A stretch of 64,000 nucleotides of DNA from an uncultured Bacilli bacterium (GTDB lineage Bacteria > Bacillota_I > Bacilli_A > RF39 > UBA660). Below are positions 8,661-16,282 of the stretch, in pieces. Within the stretch, counting starts at the first letter, position 1, and every line of letters begins with the position of its first letter. The notes under the pieces were generated by a model, which was given only the letters and a program-made list of their open reading frames with translations, ran no database searches and was not told the DNA's origin. Made by a program: the position numbers and the translations under genes. The stretch lies in NCBI GenBank assembly GCA_934162665.1, contig CAKPJN010000002.1:62001-126000 (forward strand). The letters run 5' to 3'.

Positions 8661-9266
8661 CTAAACATTAGAATAATTTTTATAATTTCTATATGGTTGA
8701 TTAAATAATTTATAAGTCAATGGATTAACAGCAATAGCTTGAATTGTCATGGCAGAAATTAGTAGCTTCGATAAATAATCATTTTTTAAAATAAATATCA
8801 AGCATATATAAATTATTGCTGTTAAAACTGTAAGGAGCTTTCTAATAGTTCTTTTTTTCTTATTAGGTAATGGCCTCTTAACTGTATCAGCAGGTGCATA
8901 AAGAATAAAACCTACAATACATAGAGCACATATAATACCTAATACATAATCAGATAAAGCTATATTCATATAGATATAAGGAATAGCAATAAAGTTAAAT
9001 ATAGAACAAATTAAACATTGGTAACTTTTACCTGCGTGGAAGCCAAAACCAAAATATCTAATTATATTAAATAAAATTAACACAATTACTGTTTCTTTAA
9101 ACATATCCAAAATTAATGAAAGAATTAAAATTATTATAATCTTAGTAATTGTTAAATATAAACCCTCTAAGCCATATTTTAATTTTTCCATATCAGAATC
9201 AGAATAGTTATTATATCGAGTAATAAGACCTAAAGAATAATCTAAAAATTTACTCTTAATAACCAT
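8661..9266 (-). CDS. agrB: AgrB-like autoinducer processing protease
   Basis: Membrane cysteine protease that cleaves the AgrD tail and cyclises the peptide. From the ATG at 9266 the protein is 201 residues with five or six hydrophobic segments. The catalytic pair falls in FHAGKSYQC as H77 and C84, exactly the numbering of S. aureus AgrB. The start is chosen because AAGGTGG precedes it; two in-frame GTG codons at 9269 and 9272 are alternatives. It heads the agrBD transcript, which converges on agrAC. The upstream region contains an AT-rich minus 10-like TAAAAT at about 9288. Confidence 0.9.
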   Translation of the reverse strand: MVIKSKFLDYSLGLITRYNNYSDSDMEKLKYGLEGLYLTITKIIIILILSLILDMFKETVIVLILFNIIRYFGFGFHAGKSYQCLICSIFNFIAIPYIYMNIALSDYVLGIICALCIVGFILYAPADTVKRPLPNKKKRTIRKLLTVLTAIIYICLIFILKNDYLSKLLISAMTIQAIAVNPLTYKLFNQPYRNYKNYSNV

Positions 9267-9347
9267 CACCACCTTACACTTGAAATTTTAGCATAAAAAA
9301 AATATTAAAATTAAAAAAGCTAGGAATTGATTAAAGTGATTATGATT

Positions 9348-9364
9348 TGTCGAAGAATGTCGAA
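9348..9364. promoter_or_regulatory. Direct repeat upstream of agrB, candidate AgrA site
   Basis: TGTCGAA occurs at 9348-9354 and again at 9358-9364, a spacing of one helical turn, about 85 bases upstream of the agrB start. LytTR regulators bind short direct repeats, so this is a candidate AgrA operator. The words do not closely match the staphylococcal consensus, so the call rests on position and repetition. Confidence 0.4.
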
Positions 9365-9506
9365 TAAAAAAATTAAAATTACTAAAAAATCCCAAAAACT
9401 TACGCATTAAGGAAAAGTTAAAGATAAAAGATGATAAGTGCTAAAATTAAATATACCAACGTAATAGGAATATTAAAAGTGGTAGAATGAGAGGTGTTGA
9501 AGTATA

Positions 9507-9725
9507 ATGATTGGCCGTGTAAAATGGTTTAATAATGAAAAAGGATATGGATTCATTGATTATAAAGAAAATGAAGATATATTTGTTCATTATTCAGCTA
9601 TAGAGTCAGATGGATATAAAACATTATCCGAAGGACAATTAGTAGAATTCAAACTAGTAGAAACATCAAAAGGTTTTCAAGCACTAAATGTTAAGCTAGT
9701 AAAAGAAACAGTCACTGCAAAATAG
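9507..9725 (+). CDS. csp: Cold-shock protein, CspA family
   Basis: A 72-residue single OB-fold RNA chaperone. It has the RNP1 motif KGYGFID and the RNP2-like DIFVHYSAI, after the typical opening MIGRVKWFNNEKGYGF. It begins after a GAGGTGTTG site and is followed by its own terminator. The 240-base region upstream contains agrB's divergent control region and probably a long leader, as is common for csp genes. Confidence 0.95.
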   Translation: MIGRVKWFNNEKGYGFIDYKENEDIFVHYSAIESDGYKTLSEGQLVEFKLVETSKGFQALNVKLVKETVTAK

Positions 9726-9735
9726 TGGCTTTTTT
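9710..9735 (+). terminator. Rho-independent terminator of csp
   Basis: AGTCAC at 9710-9715 pairs (with one G-U) with GTGGCT at 9725-9730, followed by five T. The stop codon lies within the hairpin. Confidence 0.7.
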
Positions 9736-9775
9736 ATTTATATTATGCTACAATATAATTATAAGGAGGGATAGT

Positions 9776-10306
9776 ATGGAAGTTATTATCCGAAGTGAAG
9801 GAGTAAAGCTTAGTCAAGCTATGACAGATTATATTCATAAGAAATTAGAAAAGCTAACTAAGTATTTGCAAAACACAGATGACATTAGAATTACCGTAAT
9901 GGTAAGAATAAGAAATGATGAGCAAACTGTTGAGATTACAATACCGCTAAAATCCATTATCTTAAGAACAGAAGAATCAAAGGAAGACTTTTATATAGCT
10001 GTTGATAAGTCTATAGATAAGTTAGAAAGACAAATTAGAAAAAATAAAACAAAATTAATGGCTAGAGAAAGTAAACATTCCTATGAATTCTCTTTCTCAG
10101 ATATGGTTGAAGAAAACATAGAGGATGAAAGTAAAGTAATAAAAAGAAAAAGCGTTGAAGTAAAACCAATGGATGAAGAAGAAGCAATACTTCAATTAGA
10201 ATTATTAGGTCATCAATTTTATGTATACAAAGATAGAGAAACACTAAAGACATGTGTTTTATATAAAAGAAAAGATGGAAATTACGGTATAATTGAGTCA
10301 GAATAA
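9776..10306 (+). CDS. hpf: Long-form ribosome hibernation promoting factor
   Basis: A 176-residue protein of the long HPF class. The N-terminal domain (about residues 1-100) binds the 30S decoding centre; the C-terminal domain (about 120-176, with EEAILQLELLGHQFYVYKD) mediates dimerisation of ribosomes into 100S particles in stationary phase. The ATG at 9776 follows AAGGAGGG and gives the canonical MEVIIRSEGVKLSQAMTDYI; the longer in-frame extension to 9725 is not supported. A TATGCTACAAT extended minus 10 element lies about 30 bases upstream. The order hpf-secA is usual in Firmicutes. Confidence 0.94.
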   Translation: MEVIIRSEGVKLSQAMTDYIHKKLEKLTKYLQNTDDIRITVMVRIRNDEQTVEITIPLKSIILRTEESKEDFYIAVDKSIDKLERQIRKNKTKLMARESKHSYEFSFSDMVEENIEDESKVIKRKSVEVKPMDEEEAILQLELLGHQFYVYKDRETLKTCVLYKRKDGNYGIIESE

Positions 10307-10318
10307 TCATAAAAAAGT

Positions 10319-10348
10319 AAGAATATTCTAGTATTCTTCTTTTTTTTT
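10319..10348 (+). terminator. Rho-independent terminator of hpf
   Basis: AAGAATA at 10319-10325 pairs with TATTCTT at 10332-10338 and is followed by a ten-base T tract. Confidence 0.8.
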
Positions 10349-10379
10349 TGATAAAATAATTAATTAAGGAGAGGATAGG

Positions 10380-12872
10380 ATGAGTATAATAAGAAAATTA
10401 TTTGATCATGAATATAAAGAATTAAGAAGATTTGAAAAAAAAGCTAATGAAATAATAGCTTTAGAAGATGAATATAGTAAATTAACTGATAAAGAATTAC
10501 AAGCTAAAACAGTTGAATTTAAAGAAAGATTAACAAAAGATGAAACTCTAGAAGATATTTTAGTAGAAGCTTTCGCAACAGCTCGTGAAGCAGCATTTCG
10601 TGTAATTGGAGAGAAACCTTTCTATGTACAAATTTTAGGAGCACTTGCCATTCATTATGGAAATATTTCAGAAATGAAAACAGGTGAAGGAAAAACCTTA
10701 ACCAGTGTAATGCCAGCATATTTAAATGCCCTATCAGGAGAAGGAGTGCATATAATTACTGTCAATGAATATCTAGCTAGTCGTGATGCTGATTGGATGG
10801 GCGGAATTCATAGATTTCTAGGACTAACAGTTGGAGTAAATGGTAGAGAATTATCACCTAAAGAAAAACAAGAAGCATATAACTGTGATATTTTATATTC
10901 AACTAATAATGAAATTGGATTTGATTATTTAAGAGATAACATGGTAGTAAAAAAAGAAGATCGTGTACAACGACCATTAAATTTTGCTATTATTGATGAA
11001 GTTGATTCAGTTTTAATTGATGAAGCACGTACACCGTTAATAATATCTGGTGGACAAATGAATAATAAAAATTTATATATAGATGCAGATAATTTTGCTA
11101 AGAGCATTAAAGAAGAAAAAGACTATATATATGATGAAAAAACAAAAAGTGTTAACTTAACAGATGAAGGATCAGAAAAAGCAGAAAAATATTTCCATGT
11201 TGATAATTTATATGATATAGAAAATTCTTCTCTTGTACACTTTTTAAACCAAGCATTACGTGCAAATTACTCTATGAAATTAGATGTTGATTATGTAGTA
11301 CAAGATGATGAAATAGTTATCGTTGATCAATTTACTGGTAGATTGATGAAAGGAAGGGCCTATTCAGATGGTCTTCATCAAGCGATAGAAGCCAAAGAAG
11401 GAGTAACAATTAATCAAGAAACAAAAACTCTTGCTACTATAACATTCCAAAATTTATTTAGAATGTATAAAAAATTATCAGGTATGACAGGAACTGCTAA
11501 AACAGAAGAAGAAGAATTTAGAAATATATATAATATGTATGTTATAGAAATTCCAACAAATAAACCTGTAATAAGAGATGATGAACCAGATTTAGTATAC
11601 GCAAGCAAAGAAGCAAAATATAAAGCTATTATTGAATTTGTTAAAGATAGATATGAAAAAGGACAACCTGTATTAATAGGTACAATTGCTATTGAAACAA
11701 GTGAATTAATTAGCCATCTTTTAAAACAAGCACATATTCCTCATGAAGTATTAAATGCTAAGAACCATGCTCGTGAAGCAGAAATAATTTCAAAAATCGG
11801 ACAACATAAGTCAGTAACAATCGCAACAAATATGGCAGGACGTGGAACTGATATTAAGTTATCAGATGAAATCAAAGCTATAGGTGGTTTATGCGTCGTT
11901 GGTACAGAACGTCATGAATCACGTCGTATAGATAATCAGTTACGTGGACGTTCAGGACGTCAAGGAGACCCTGGTTATACACAATTCTTTGTTTCTATGA
12001 AAGATGATTTAATGGTAAGATTTGGATCTGATAGAATAGGTACAATGATGGAAAGCATGGGACTAGGAGATCAAGCTATCAAAAGTAAAACTTTTACAAA
12101 ATCAATAAGTAGCGCTCAAAAACGTGTTGAAGGAAATAACTTCGATATACGTAAATCCCTACTACAATATGACGATGTTATGAATAATCAAAGAGAAATA
12201 ATATATGGTAAAAGAAATGAAATTTTAGATAGTGAATCAATTCATGAAACTGTTATAGGAACATTTAAACATCATATAGAAGATTTAGTAAGATCTCACA
12301 TTGCTCCAGAAGGATATTTAACAGATGCAGATTTAGAAGATATAACAGACTTCGCTAATAAAAATCTATTAGCAAAAGATATTAAAGTAAAAGATATTTC
12401 AAATTTATCAGAAGATGAAGTTATTGATAAATTATCAAAACTAGTAATAGATGAATACGAAGATAAGCTAAAAGATATCCCTGACGAAATAAAAGATGAA
12501 TTTGAAAAAGCAATATCTCTACAAGTATTAGATAACTATTGGATGGAACATATTAATACTATGTCTCATTTAAGAGAAGGAATTCACTTAAGAGGATATG
12601 GACAGGAAGATCCACTAAGAGCTTATACTATGGAAGGTTTTGATATGTTTGACTCAATGATGCAAAAAATTGATAAAGACGTATCTATCTTCTTATTAAA
12701 AGCAGAGATAAGAAAAAATATAGAAAGAAAAGAAGTTTCTAAAACAAAGATTACCAACGATGGTGGAAAAGAAACTGCTAAAAAAACTCCTAAAAGAGTA
12801 AAAAAGGTAGGCAGAAATGATCCGTGTCCTTGTGGCTCTGGTAAAAAGTACAAACAATGTTGTGGTAAATAG
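10380..12872 (+). CDS. secA: Protein translocase motor ATPase SecA
   Basis: The 830-residue cytosolic and membrane-associated ATPase that drives preproteins through SecYEG. Walker A (MKTGEGKTLT, near residue 100), the DEAD-type IDEVDSVLIDEARTPL, and motif VI with ESRRIDNQLRGRSGRQGDPG are intact. The C-terminal linker is rich in lysine and ends in the SEC-C zinc module with C816, C818, C827 and C828 (CPCGSGKKYKQCCGK). The last 13 codons and stop are repeated five times downstream and mark the insertion point of a tandem mobile array, so the C-terminus of this protein may have been supplied by an incoming element. prfB, the normal downstream partner, is displaced by 18 kb. Confidence 0.97.
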   Translation: MSIIRKLFDHEYKELRRFEKKANEIIALEDEYSKLTDKELQAKTVEFKERLTKDETLEDILVEAFATAREAAFRVIGEKPFYVQILGALAIHYGNISEMKTGEGKTLTSVMPAYLNALSGEGVHIITVNEYLASRDADWMGGIHRFLGLTVGVNGRELSPKEKQEAYNCDILYSTNNEIGFDYLRDNMVVKKEDRVQRPLNFAIIDEVDSVLIDEARTPLIISGGQMNNKNLYIDADNFAKSIKEEKDYIYDEKTKSVNLTDEGSEKAEKYFHVDNLYDIENSSLVHFLNQALRANYSMKLDVDYVVQDDEIVIVDQFTGRLMKGRAYSDGLHQAIEAKEGVTINQETKTLATITFQNLFRMYKKLSGMTGTAKTEEEEFRNIYNMYVIEIPTNKPVIRDDEPDLVYASKEAKYKAIIEFVKDRYEKGQPVLIGTIAIETSELISHLLKQAHIPHEVLNAKNHAREAEIISKIGQHKSVTIATNMAGRGTDIKLSDEIKAIGGLCVVGTERHESRRIDNQLRGRSGRQGDPGYTQFFVSMKDDLMVRFGSDRIGTMMESMGLGDQAIKSKTFTKSISSAQKRVEGNNFDIRKSLLQYDDVMNNQREIIYGKRNEILDSESIHETVIGTFKHHIEDLVRSHIAPEGYLTDADLEDITDFANKNLLAKDIKVKDISNLSEDEVIDKLSKLVIDEYEDKLKDIPDEIKDEFEKAISLQVLDNYWMEHINTMSHLREGIHLRGYGQEDPLRAYTMEGFDMFDSMMQKIDKDVSIFLLKAEIRKNIERKEVSKTKITNDGGKETAKKTPKRVKKVGRNDPCPCGSGKKYKQCCGK

Positions 12873-12895
12873 CTTGTTTTATAAGGGTTTGTGAG
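12831..12895 (+). repeat. secA attachment site (att0), in the genuine secA 3-prime end
   Basis: Positions 12831-12872 encode CGSGKKYKQCCGK and the stop; 12873-12895 continue with a tail ending ATAAGGGTTTGTGAG, the right arm of what looks like a secA terminator. This 65-base unit is nearly identical to the copy at 22532 (about five differences) and is repeated with more divergence at four other places. Confidence 0.85.
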
Positions 12896-12924
12896 TTTCT
12901 CAATAGTCAAAAAAAGGCAAAAAA

Positions 12925-12961
12925 TTGTGCACATAACGCCATTTGTGCACTTTTTGTGCTC
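12925..12961 (+). repeat. Left arm words TTGTGCAC of element E0/E1
   Basis: TTGTGCAC at 12925-12932 and 12943-12950, and the variant TTGTGCTC at 12954-12961. The word recurs near the right end as TGTGCAC at 13737-13743. Probable integrase arm-binding sites. Confidence 0.6.
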
Positions 12962-13030
12962 ATAGGCGAAAAATATATAATACTATGCTTCATAATGTTA
13001 TATGTATTGGAAAAAGTAATCTTTGAGTTT

Positions 13031-13075
13031 GGTAAGAATCCTAAACAACGTTGTAGTAAATAGCTTGTTTTATAA
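13031..13075 (+). repeat. Decayed secA attachment site (att1)
   Basis: Matches att0 in 38 of 45 positions, including a TAAATAGCTTGTTTTATAA tail, but the codons no longer encode the SEC-C motif. The preceding 30 bases resemble those before att2 (both have GTTATATGTA and GGAAAA), so it was a true right end before decaying. Confidence 0.7.
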
Positions 13076-13095
13076 AAAAATAGGATGGTGAAAAT

Positions 13096-13680
13096 ATGAA
13101 AATAGTTTTAGGCTCTATGAATGTTTCTAAGCAAAGGTCAATTTTAATTGCAATGAATGAATTAGGATTTGATGATATTTCTATTGTCCCTGTTAATGTT
13201 AATTCTTTGGTAAGTTCTAAACCTATTAATGATGAAACTTTAATAGGTGCAAAAAATAGAAATCATGGTTTATATAATTATTGCATGGAAAATGATATTT
13301 CATTTGATTTACTAATTAGTATTGAGGGTGGATATGAACAGATAGATAATACATATTTTATTGTTACTTATGCATCAATATTAGACCAAAATGGTAAAGA
13401 ATTTATAGGAAAATCAAGTGGCCTTCAAATTACTGAAAGAATGTTTAACTATGTTAAAGATGGGAAGTCTTTGAATAAAGTTATTGAAAGTATTCTTGGT
13501 AATAGTAGTAATAAAAAAGATAATGGAATAACTGGATACCTAACAACTGGGTATTATAGGAGAGATATATTTGAATCCTCAGCAGTTATAAGTGCAATGG
13601 AAACTTTACTAAATTTTAAATCAAATTACAAAAAATTGGATAAAAAAATAGATAAAACACATAACGTTGGAAAAATTTGA
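13096..13680 (+). CDS. yjjX: YjjX/DUF84-type inosine/xanthosine triphosphatase
   Basis: A 194-residue cytosolic house-cleaning enzyme that should hydrolyse non-canonical purine nucleoside triphosphates such as ITP and XTP. It has the family's opening LGSMNVSKQRSI, then SSKPINDETLIGAKNRNHG, and SIEGGYE in the position of the conserved (G/S)IEGG. The expected length is about 170-190, so the lysine-rich C-terminal tail is a small extension. It is the only gene of its element and is read in the same direction as secA from an AGGATGGTG site. Neighbours are not purine genes, and the gene lies between two secA-end repeats, so it was probably acquired. Confidence 0.85.
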   Translation: MKIVLGSMNVSKQRSILIAMNELGFDDISIVPVNVNSLVSSKPINDETLIGAKNRNHGLYNYCMENDISFDLLISIEGGYEQIDNTYFIVTYASILDQNGKEFIGKSSGLQITERMFNYVKDGKSLNKVIESILGNSSNKKDNGITGYLTTGYYRRDIFESSAVISAMETLLNFKSNYKKLDKKIDKTHNVGKI

Positions 13681-13736
13681 AATAATTAGTAATATCATAT
13701 ATGATGTTATACATTTTGAATATGTAATGGGAACAA

Positions 13737-13743
13737 TGTGCAC
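13737..13743 (+). repeat. Right arm word of E1
   Basis: TGTGCAC, the same word as the left cluster at 12925-12961, about 140 bases before att2. Confidence 0.45.
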
Positions 13744-13880
13744 ATTAACTTAAAAACATATAGTAAAAATAATACTATATGTACCATTTATACCATATCT
13801 GTTTAGAACTTTTAAGCCTTGTAAAATCTATAATACTATATATATTTCATAGTGTTATATGTACAGGAAAAGGATGAACA

Positions 13881-13923
13881 TGTGGCTCAGGACGTAAATA
13901 TAAGCAATGTTGTGGTAAATAAG
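13881..13923 (+). repeat. secA attachment site (att2)
   Basis: Encodes CGSGRKYKQCCGK and a TAA stop in one frame, with several synonymous differences from secA and one K-to-R change. There is no start codon or coding region upstream: it is an isolated secA tail. Confidence 0.85.
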
Positions 13924-13928
13924 CCCGT

Positions 13929-13961
13929 AAACCCGCATAAAATAAGGGATTGCGGGTTTTT
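13929..13961 (+). terminator. Terminator following att2
   Basis: AAACCCGCA at 13929-13937 pairs with TGCGGGTTT at 13951-13959, followed by T residues. It occupies the place of the secA terminator relative to the repeated secA end. Confidence 0.75.
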
Positions 13962-14004
13962 CTATGCTTCCACATTTTGGGCAATTTTTAGATTGTCCAT
14001 TGTC

Positions 14005-14111
14005 TTAGATACGTTTTAGATACATTGCAAAAACCTTGCAAAACCTTATAAGATAAGGGTAAAAGCGTGTATTTGAACTTTGATTTCAAATTAGATACAA
14101 AATGTATCTAA
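14005..14111. repeat. Left arm words TTAGATAC of element E2
   Basis: TTAGATAC at 14005-14012, 14016-14023 and 14091-14098, plus its inverse at 14104-14111. The same word appears at the right end of E2. Confidence 0.65.
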
Positions 14112-14204
14112 AAAGTATTTAAGTTGTAATTTATTACTCATAAGTAGTAATATCAAAGATTAGAACGATAATTTATGATATAATATTTACAAGGAGGGTT
14201 TAAT

Positions 14205-14855
14205 ATGGTAGAAATAATTGCTGTAGTTATATCAGGAATATCACTTTTAATTGTAATAATAAACCAGTTTAAAATGATAAAAGATAAGGAACCACAATTA
14301 TCGTTTAATTTAAGAAGTATTAATGGCTTTTTGTATTTAAGAGTTAGAAATAGTGGTTTAACTAAGGCGAAGAATATAAGAATTACTATAATAAAAATAT
14401 ATAATAATGGTGATAGTGGAATTCAAGAGGATCAAATTTTTCAAATACCATTTGAATTAGCCGCTCAAGAAGAAGTTCAAGGAATGATAGGATTTTTGAA
14501 TGAAAGCATTTCAAATCATCCGTTTCCATACGTTGATATTAAAGTATGTTATGATAAACCACATTTTATTAAAAGAGTGAAATATGAACGACAAGTTTTT
14601 TATTATGCCTCAGTCGAAGAAAAATTAAGTGTTGATACAGGTCTAGACTTAAGAAGTATTAATCATAACATAAATAATATTCATAAATCAACATTGAGAT
14701 TAGCAAATTATTTTGATGGAAATGAAATTGCACCATTTGATGAATTAAACATTGTATCGGGTAATCATTTCCAAAAGGATTTAAAAAATGTAAAAGAAGG
14801 AAAAAATAGTACGGTAAAAAGTAGAAAAGAAGTCATAGAGAGTAGAATAAGATAA
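14205..14855 (+). CDS. Hypothetical protein with one N-terminal membrane segment
   Basis: I do not recognise this 216-residue protein. Residues 1-20 form a single hydrophobic segment, followed by KMIKDKEP, so the remainder probably lies in the cytoplasm. Residues 30-145 look like a beta-rich domain (LSFNLRSINGFLYLRVRNSG, then alternating strands), and the rest is polar with KEVIESRIR at the end. It follows an extended minus 10 element TATGATATAAT and a strong AGGAGGG site, 40 bases before the queuosine salvage gene, so both probably share a transcript. A role with that enzyme is possible but not supported beyond adjacency. Confidence 0.6.
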   Translation: MVEIIAVVISGISLLIVIINQFKMIKDKEPQLSFNLRSINGFLYLRVRNSGLTKAKNIRITIIKIYNNGDSGIQEDQIFQIPFELAAQEEVQGMIGFLNESISNHPFPYVDIKVCYDKPHFIKRVKYERQVFYYASVEEKLSVDTGLDLRSINHNINNIHKSTLRLANYFDGNEIAPFDELNIVSGNHFQKDLKNVKEGKNSTVKSRKEVIESRIR

Positions 14856-14895
14856 AAAATATTATATATGTATGCTGTATTAAGGAGCTGATACT

Positions 14896-15825
14896 ATGAA
14901 TTTAATAGATAGATTAAATTATAGCTATAAATTTGTTTGTGATAATTCTGAAAATGTGAGAATTAATTATAGCAAGATTGATGAAATGATAGATCAAATT
15001 AGAAATTCATCGGTTGCTTATTGGCTAGATTCAAATCCGTATGGTTTAATGGATATGGATGTAGAAAGTATAGTTAATTTCTTATTTATATATCATGCAA
15101 TAGGAGATTATTGTTTTTGGGGAGATCCTAAATGGGAAATCCAAACGGATTTAGGAACAATGGATGGATCTTATGCAATAATGTATTTAATACTAAACAG
15201 GTTTAAATCAAATAATAATTTTGAAATGAGTCCTGATGAATTTAAAGAATTATTAAAAGGTAATGTAACTATTCCACTATTTGAAGATAGATATAGTAAT
15301 TTAGTTGAAATGAATAATTTACTTAAAAAAAGTGGAAAATCATTTTATGAACTTATTAAAGATCTAAATGTCGATAGTCAACTTTTTGAATTTATAGTTA
15401 GTAATCTAGATTATTTCAAAGATGTATCTACATATGATGGAGAAGAAGTATTATTTTATAAAAGAGCACAGTTATTAACTTCTGATATACTTCATGTAAG
15501 AGAAAAGAAAGAACAAATTGATGTTGACTATTCCCATCTAATTGGATGTGCAGATTATAAAATACCTCAAGTAATGAGATCTTATGGAATGCTAGGATTT
15601 AGTGATAGTCTTGCTGATAGAGTAGATAGTAAAGTTGAGATTGAAGAAGGGTCTAAAGAAGAAGTAGAAATTAGAGCAAATACATTGAAAGTAATTGATT
15701 ACATTTATGAAACATTAGATAGAAAATATTCTCGCATGGATATAAATGATTTCATTTGGCTATTAGGTCAAGATAAATCAAAGATGACAAAACCATATCA
15801 CAGGACACTTACAAAGCATTATTAG
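14896..15825 (+). CDS. Queuosine salvage nucleoside/nucleotide glycosylase (Qng1/DUF2419 family)
   Basis: A 309-residue protein I recognise as the DUF2419 or queuosine salvage family, which releases the base queuine from queuosine 5-prime-monophosphate for reinsertion into tRNA. Diagnostic segments: DYCFWGDPKWEI, an IPLFEDRYSNL stretch, KRAQLLTSDIL, the conserved CADYKIPQVMRSYGML, and EVEIRANTLKVIDYI near the end. The family is common in eukaryotes and scattered in bacteria. In bacteria it would be useful to a host that scavenges queuine, but no tgt, queuine transporter or other queuosine gene lies in the window. It is carried by an element flanked by secA-end repeats, so horizontal gain is likely. 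The family call is strong; the exact substrate is inferred. Confidence 0.85.
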   Translation: MNLIDRLNYSYKFVCDNSENVRINYSKIDEMIDQIRNSSVAYWLDSNPYGLMDMDVESIVNFLFIYHAIGDYCFWGDPKWEIQTDLGTMDGSYAIMYLILNRFKSNNNFEMSPDEFKELLKGNVTIPLFEDRYSNLVEMNNLLKKSGKSFYELIKDLNVDSQLFEFIVSNLDYFKDVSTYDGEEVLFYKRAQLLTSDILHVREKKEQIDVDYSHLIGCADYKIPQVMRSYGMLGFSDSLADRVDSKVEIEEGSKEEVEIRANTLKVIDYIYETLDRKYSRMDINDFIWLLGQDKSKMTKPYHRTLTKHY

Positions 15826-15856
15826 AAAATTGTAAAAAATTCAACAATGGTAAATT

Positions 15857-15876
15857 TTAGATACGTTTTTAGATAC
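15857..15876 (+). repeat. Right arm words TTAGATAC of element E2
   Basis: TTAGATAC at 15857-15864 and 15869-15876, separated by four bases, matching the left cluster's pair at 14005 and 14016. Confidence 0.65.
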
Positions 15877-15884
15877 GTTCTGCT

Positions 15885-15965
15885 AGGTTTGCCGAGTGCT
15901 ACGGAGTGCTCCCAAGTGCAACCAAGTGCCGAATTAACGAGCCAAGTGCTCCCAAAAGCTGCCAA
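15885..15965 (+). repeat. GC-rich AGTGC-repeat patch before att3
   Basis: AGTGC occurs five times in about 60 bases, several as AGTGCTCCC or CAAGTGC, in a patch of much higher GC than anything nearby. It replaces the AT-rich right-end block seen in other elements of the array. No coding function is evident. Confidence 0.5.
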
Positions 15966-15986
15966 AATCCCCAATACAAAAGGCCT

Positions 15987-16028
15987 TGTGGAAGCGGGAA
16001 AAAGTACAAAAACTGTTGTGGTAAATAA
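15987..16028 (+). repeat. secA attachment site (att3)
   Basis: Encodes CGSGKKYKNCCGK and a TAA stop. Uniquely, the following bases keep CTCGCAAACCCTTAT, the left arm of the presumed secA terminator; its partner ATAAGGGTTTGCGAG survives after att5. This suggests one ancestral terminator whose halves were separated in different copies. Confidence 0.85.
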
Positions 16029-16082
16029 CCTCGCAAACCCTTATAAAATAAGGAATTGTTAAAAATAGAAAAAATGATAAAT

Positions 16083-16199
16083 TTGTCCACAGATGACAAT
16101 TTGTCCACGATTTGTCCACATAGCATAAATAATGTGGACAGAATCGAGGAAACCCCATAAAAATCAATAAAAAATCTACGTGGACAATTATTGTGGACA
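16083..16199. repeat. Left arm words TTGTCCAC of element E3
   Basis: TTGTCCAC at 16083-16090, 16101-16108 and 16112-16119; inverted copies at 16133-16140, 16180-16187 and 16193-16199. Six copies in 117 bases. The same word occurs three times at the right end. Confidence 0.7.
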
Positions 16200-16218
16200 T
16201 AGTTATATAAAATAAAAT

Positions 16219-16246
16219 GTCAGCATTCGAAATGCTGGCATTTTTC
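16219..16246 (+). terminator. Terminator hairpin before the E3 integrase
   Basis: CAGCATT at 16221-16227 pairs with AATGCTG at 16231-16237, followed by TTTTT. A comparable hairpin precedes the integrase position in E4 (22700) and E5 (24938). It would insulate the integrase from secA read-through. Confidence 0.7.
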
Positions 16247-16282
16247 CGTTTCATTAAGTTTTATAATGAAGGAGAGATAACT

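Larger units (their letters stand above)
12873..13923 (+). mobile_element. Cargo element(s) E0/E1 between att0 and att2, carrying yjjX
   Basis: Bounded by secA-end copies at 12831 and 13881, with a decayed copy at 13031 inside. The left part (12896-13030) holds arm-like words and a short copy of the right-end sequence but no gene, so it looks like an element reduced to its ends. The right part contains one gene (yjjX-like) and a right-end arm word. There is no integrase. I read this as one deleted and one cargo-only element. Confidence 0.65.
13924..16028 (+). mobile_element. Cargo element E2 between att2 and att3 (queuosine salvage gene)
   Basis: Bounded by secA-end copies at 13881 and 15987. 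TTAGATAC words lie near both ends (14005-14111 and 15857-15876). Inside are a membrane protein of unknown function and a queuosine salvage hydrolase, both reading rightward. No integrase is present, so movement would need one supplied in trans. Confidence 0.7.

Noticed and set aside
16083..16199. Cluster of TTGTCCACA words that resembles DnaA boxes and thus a replication origin
   Set aside because: The same word stands at the right end of the same element, and neighbouring elements have different words in the equivalent places, so an integrase arm site fits better. No replication gene is nearby.
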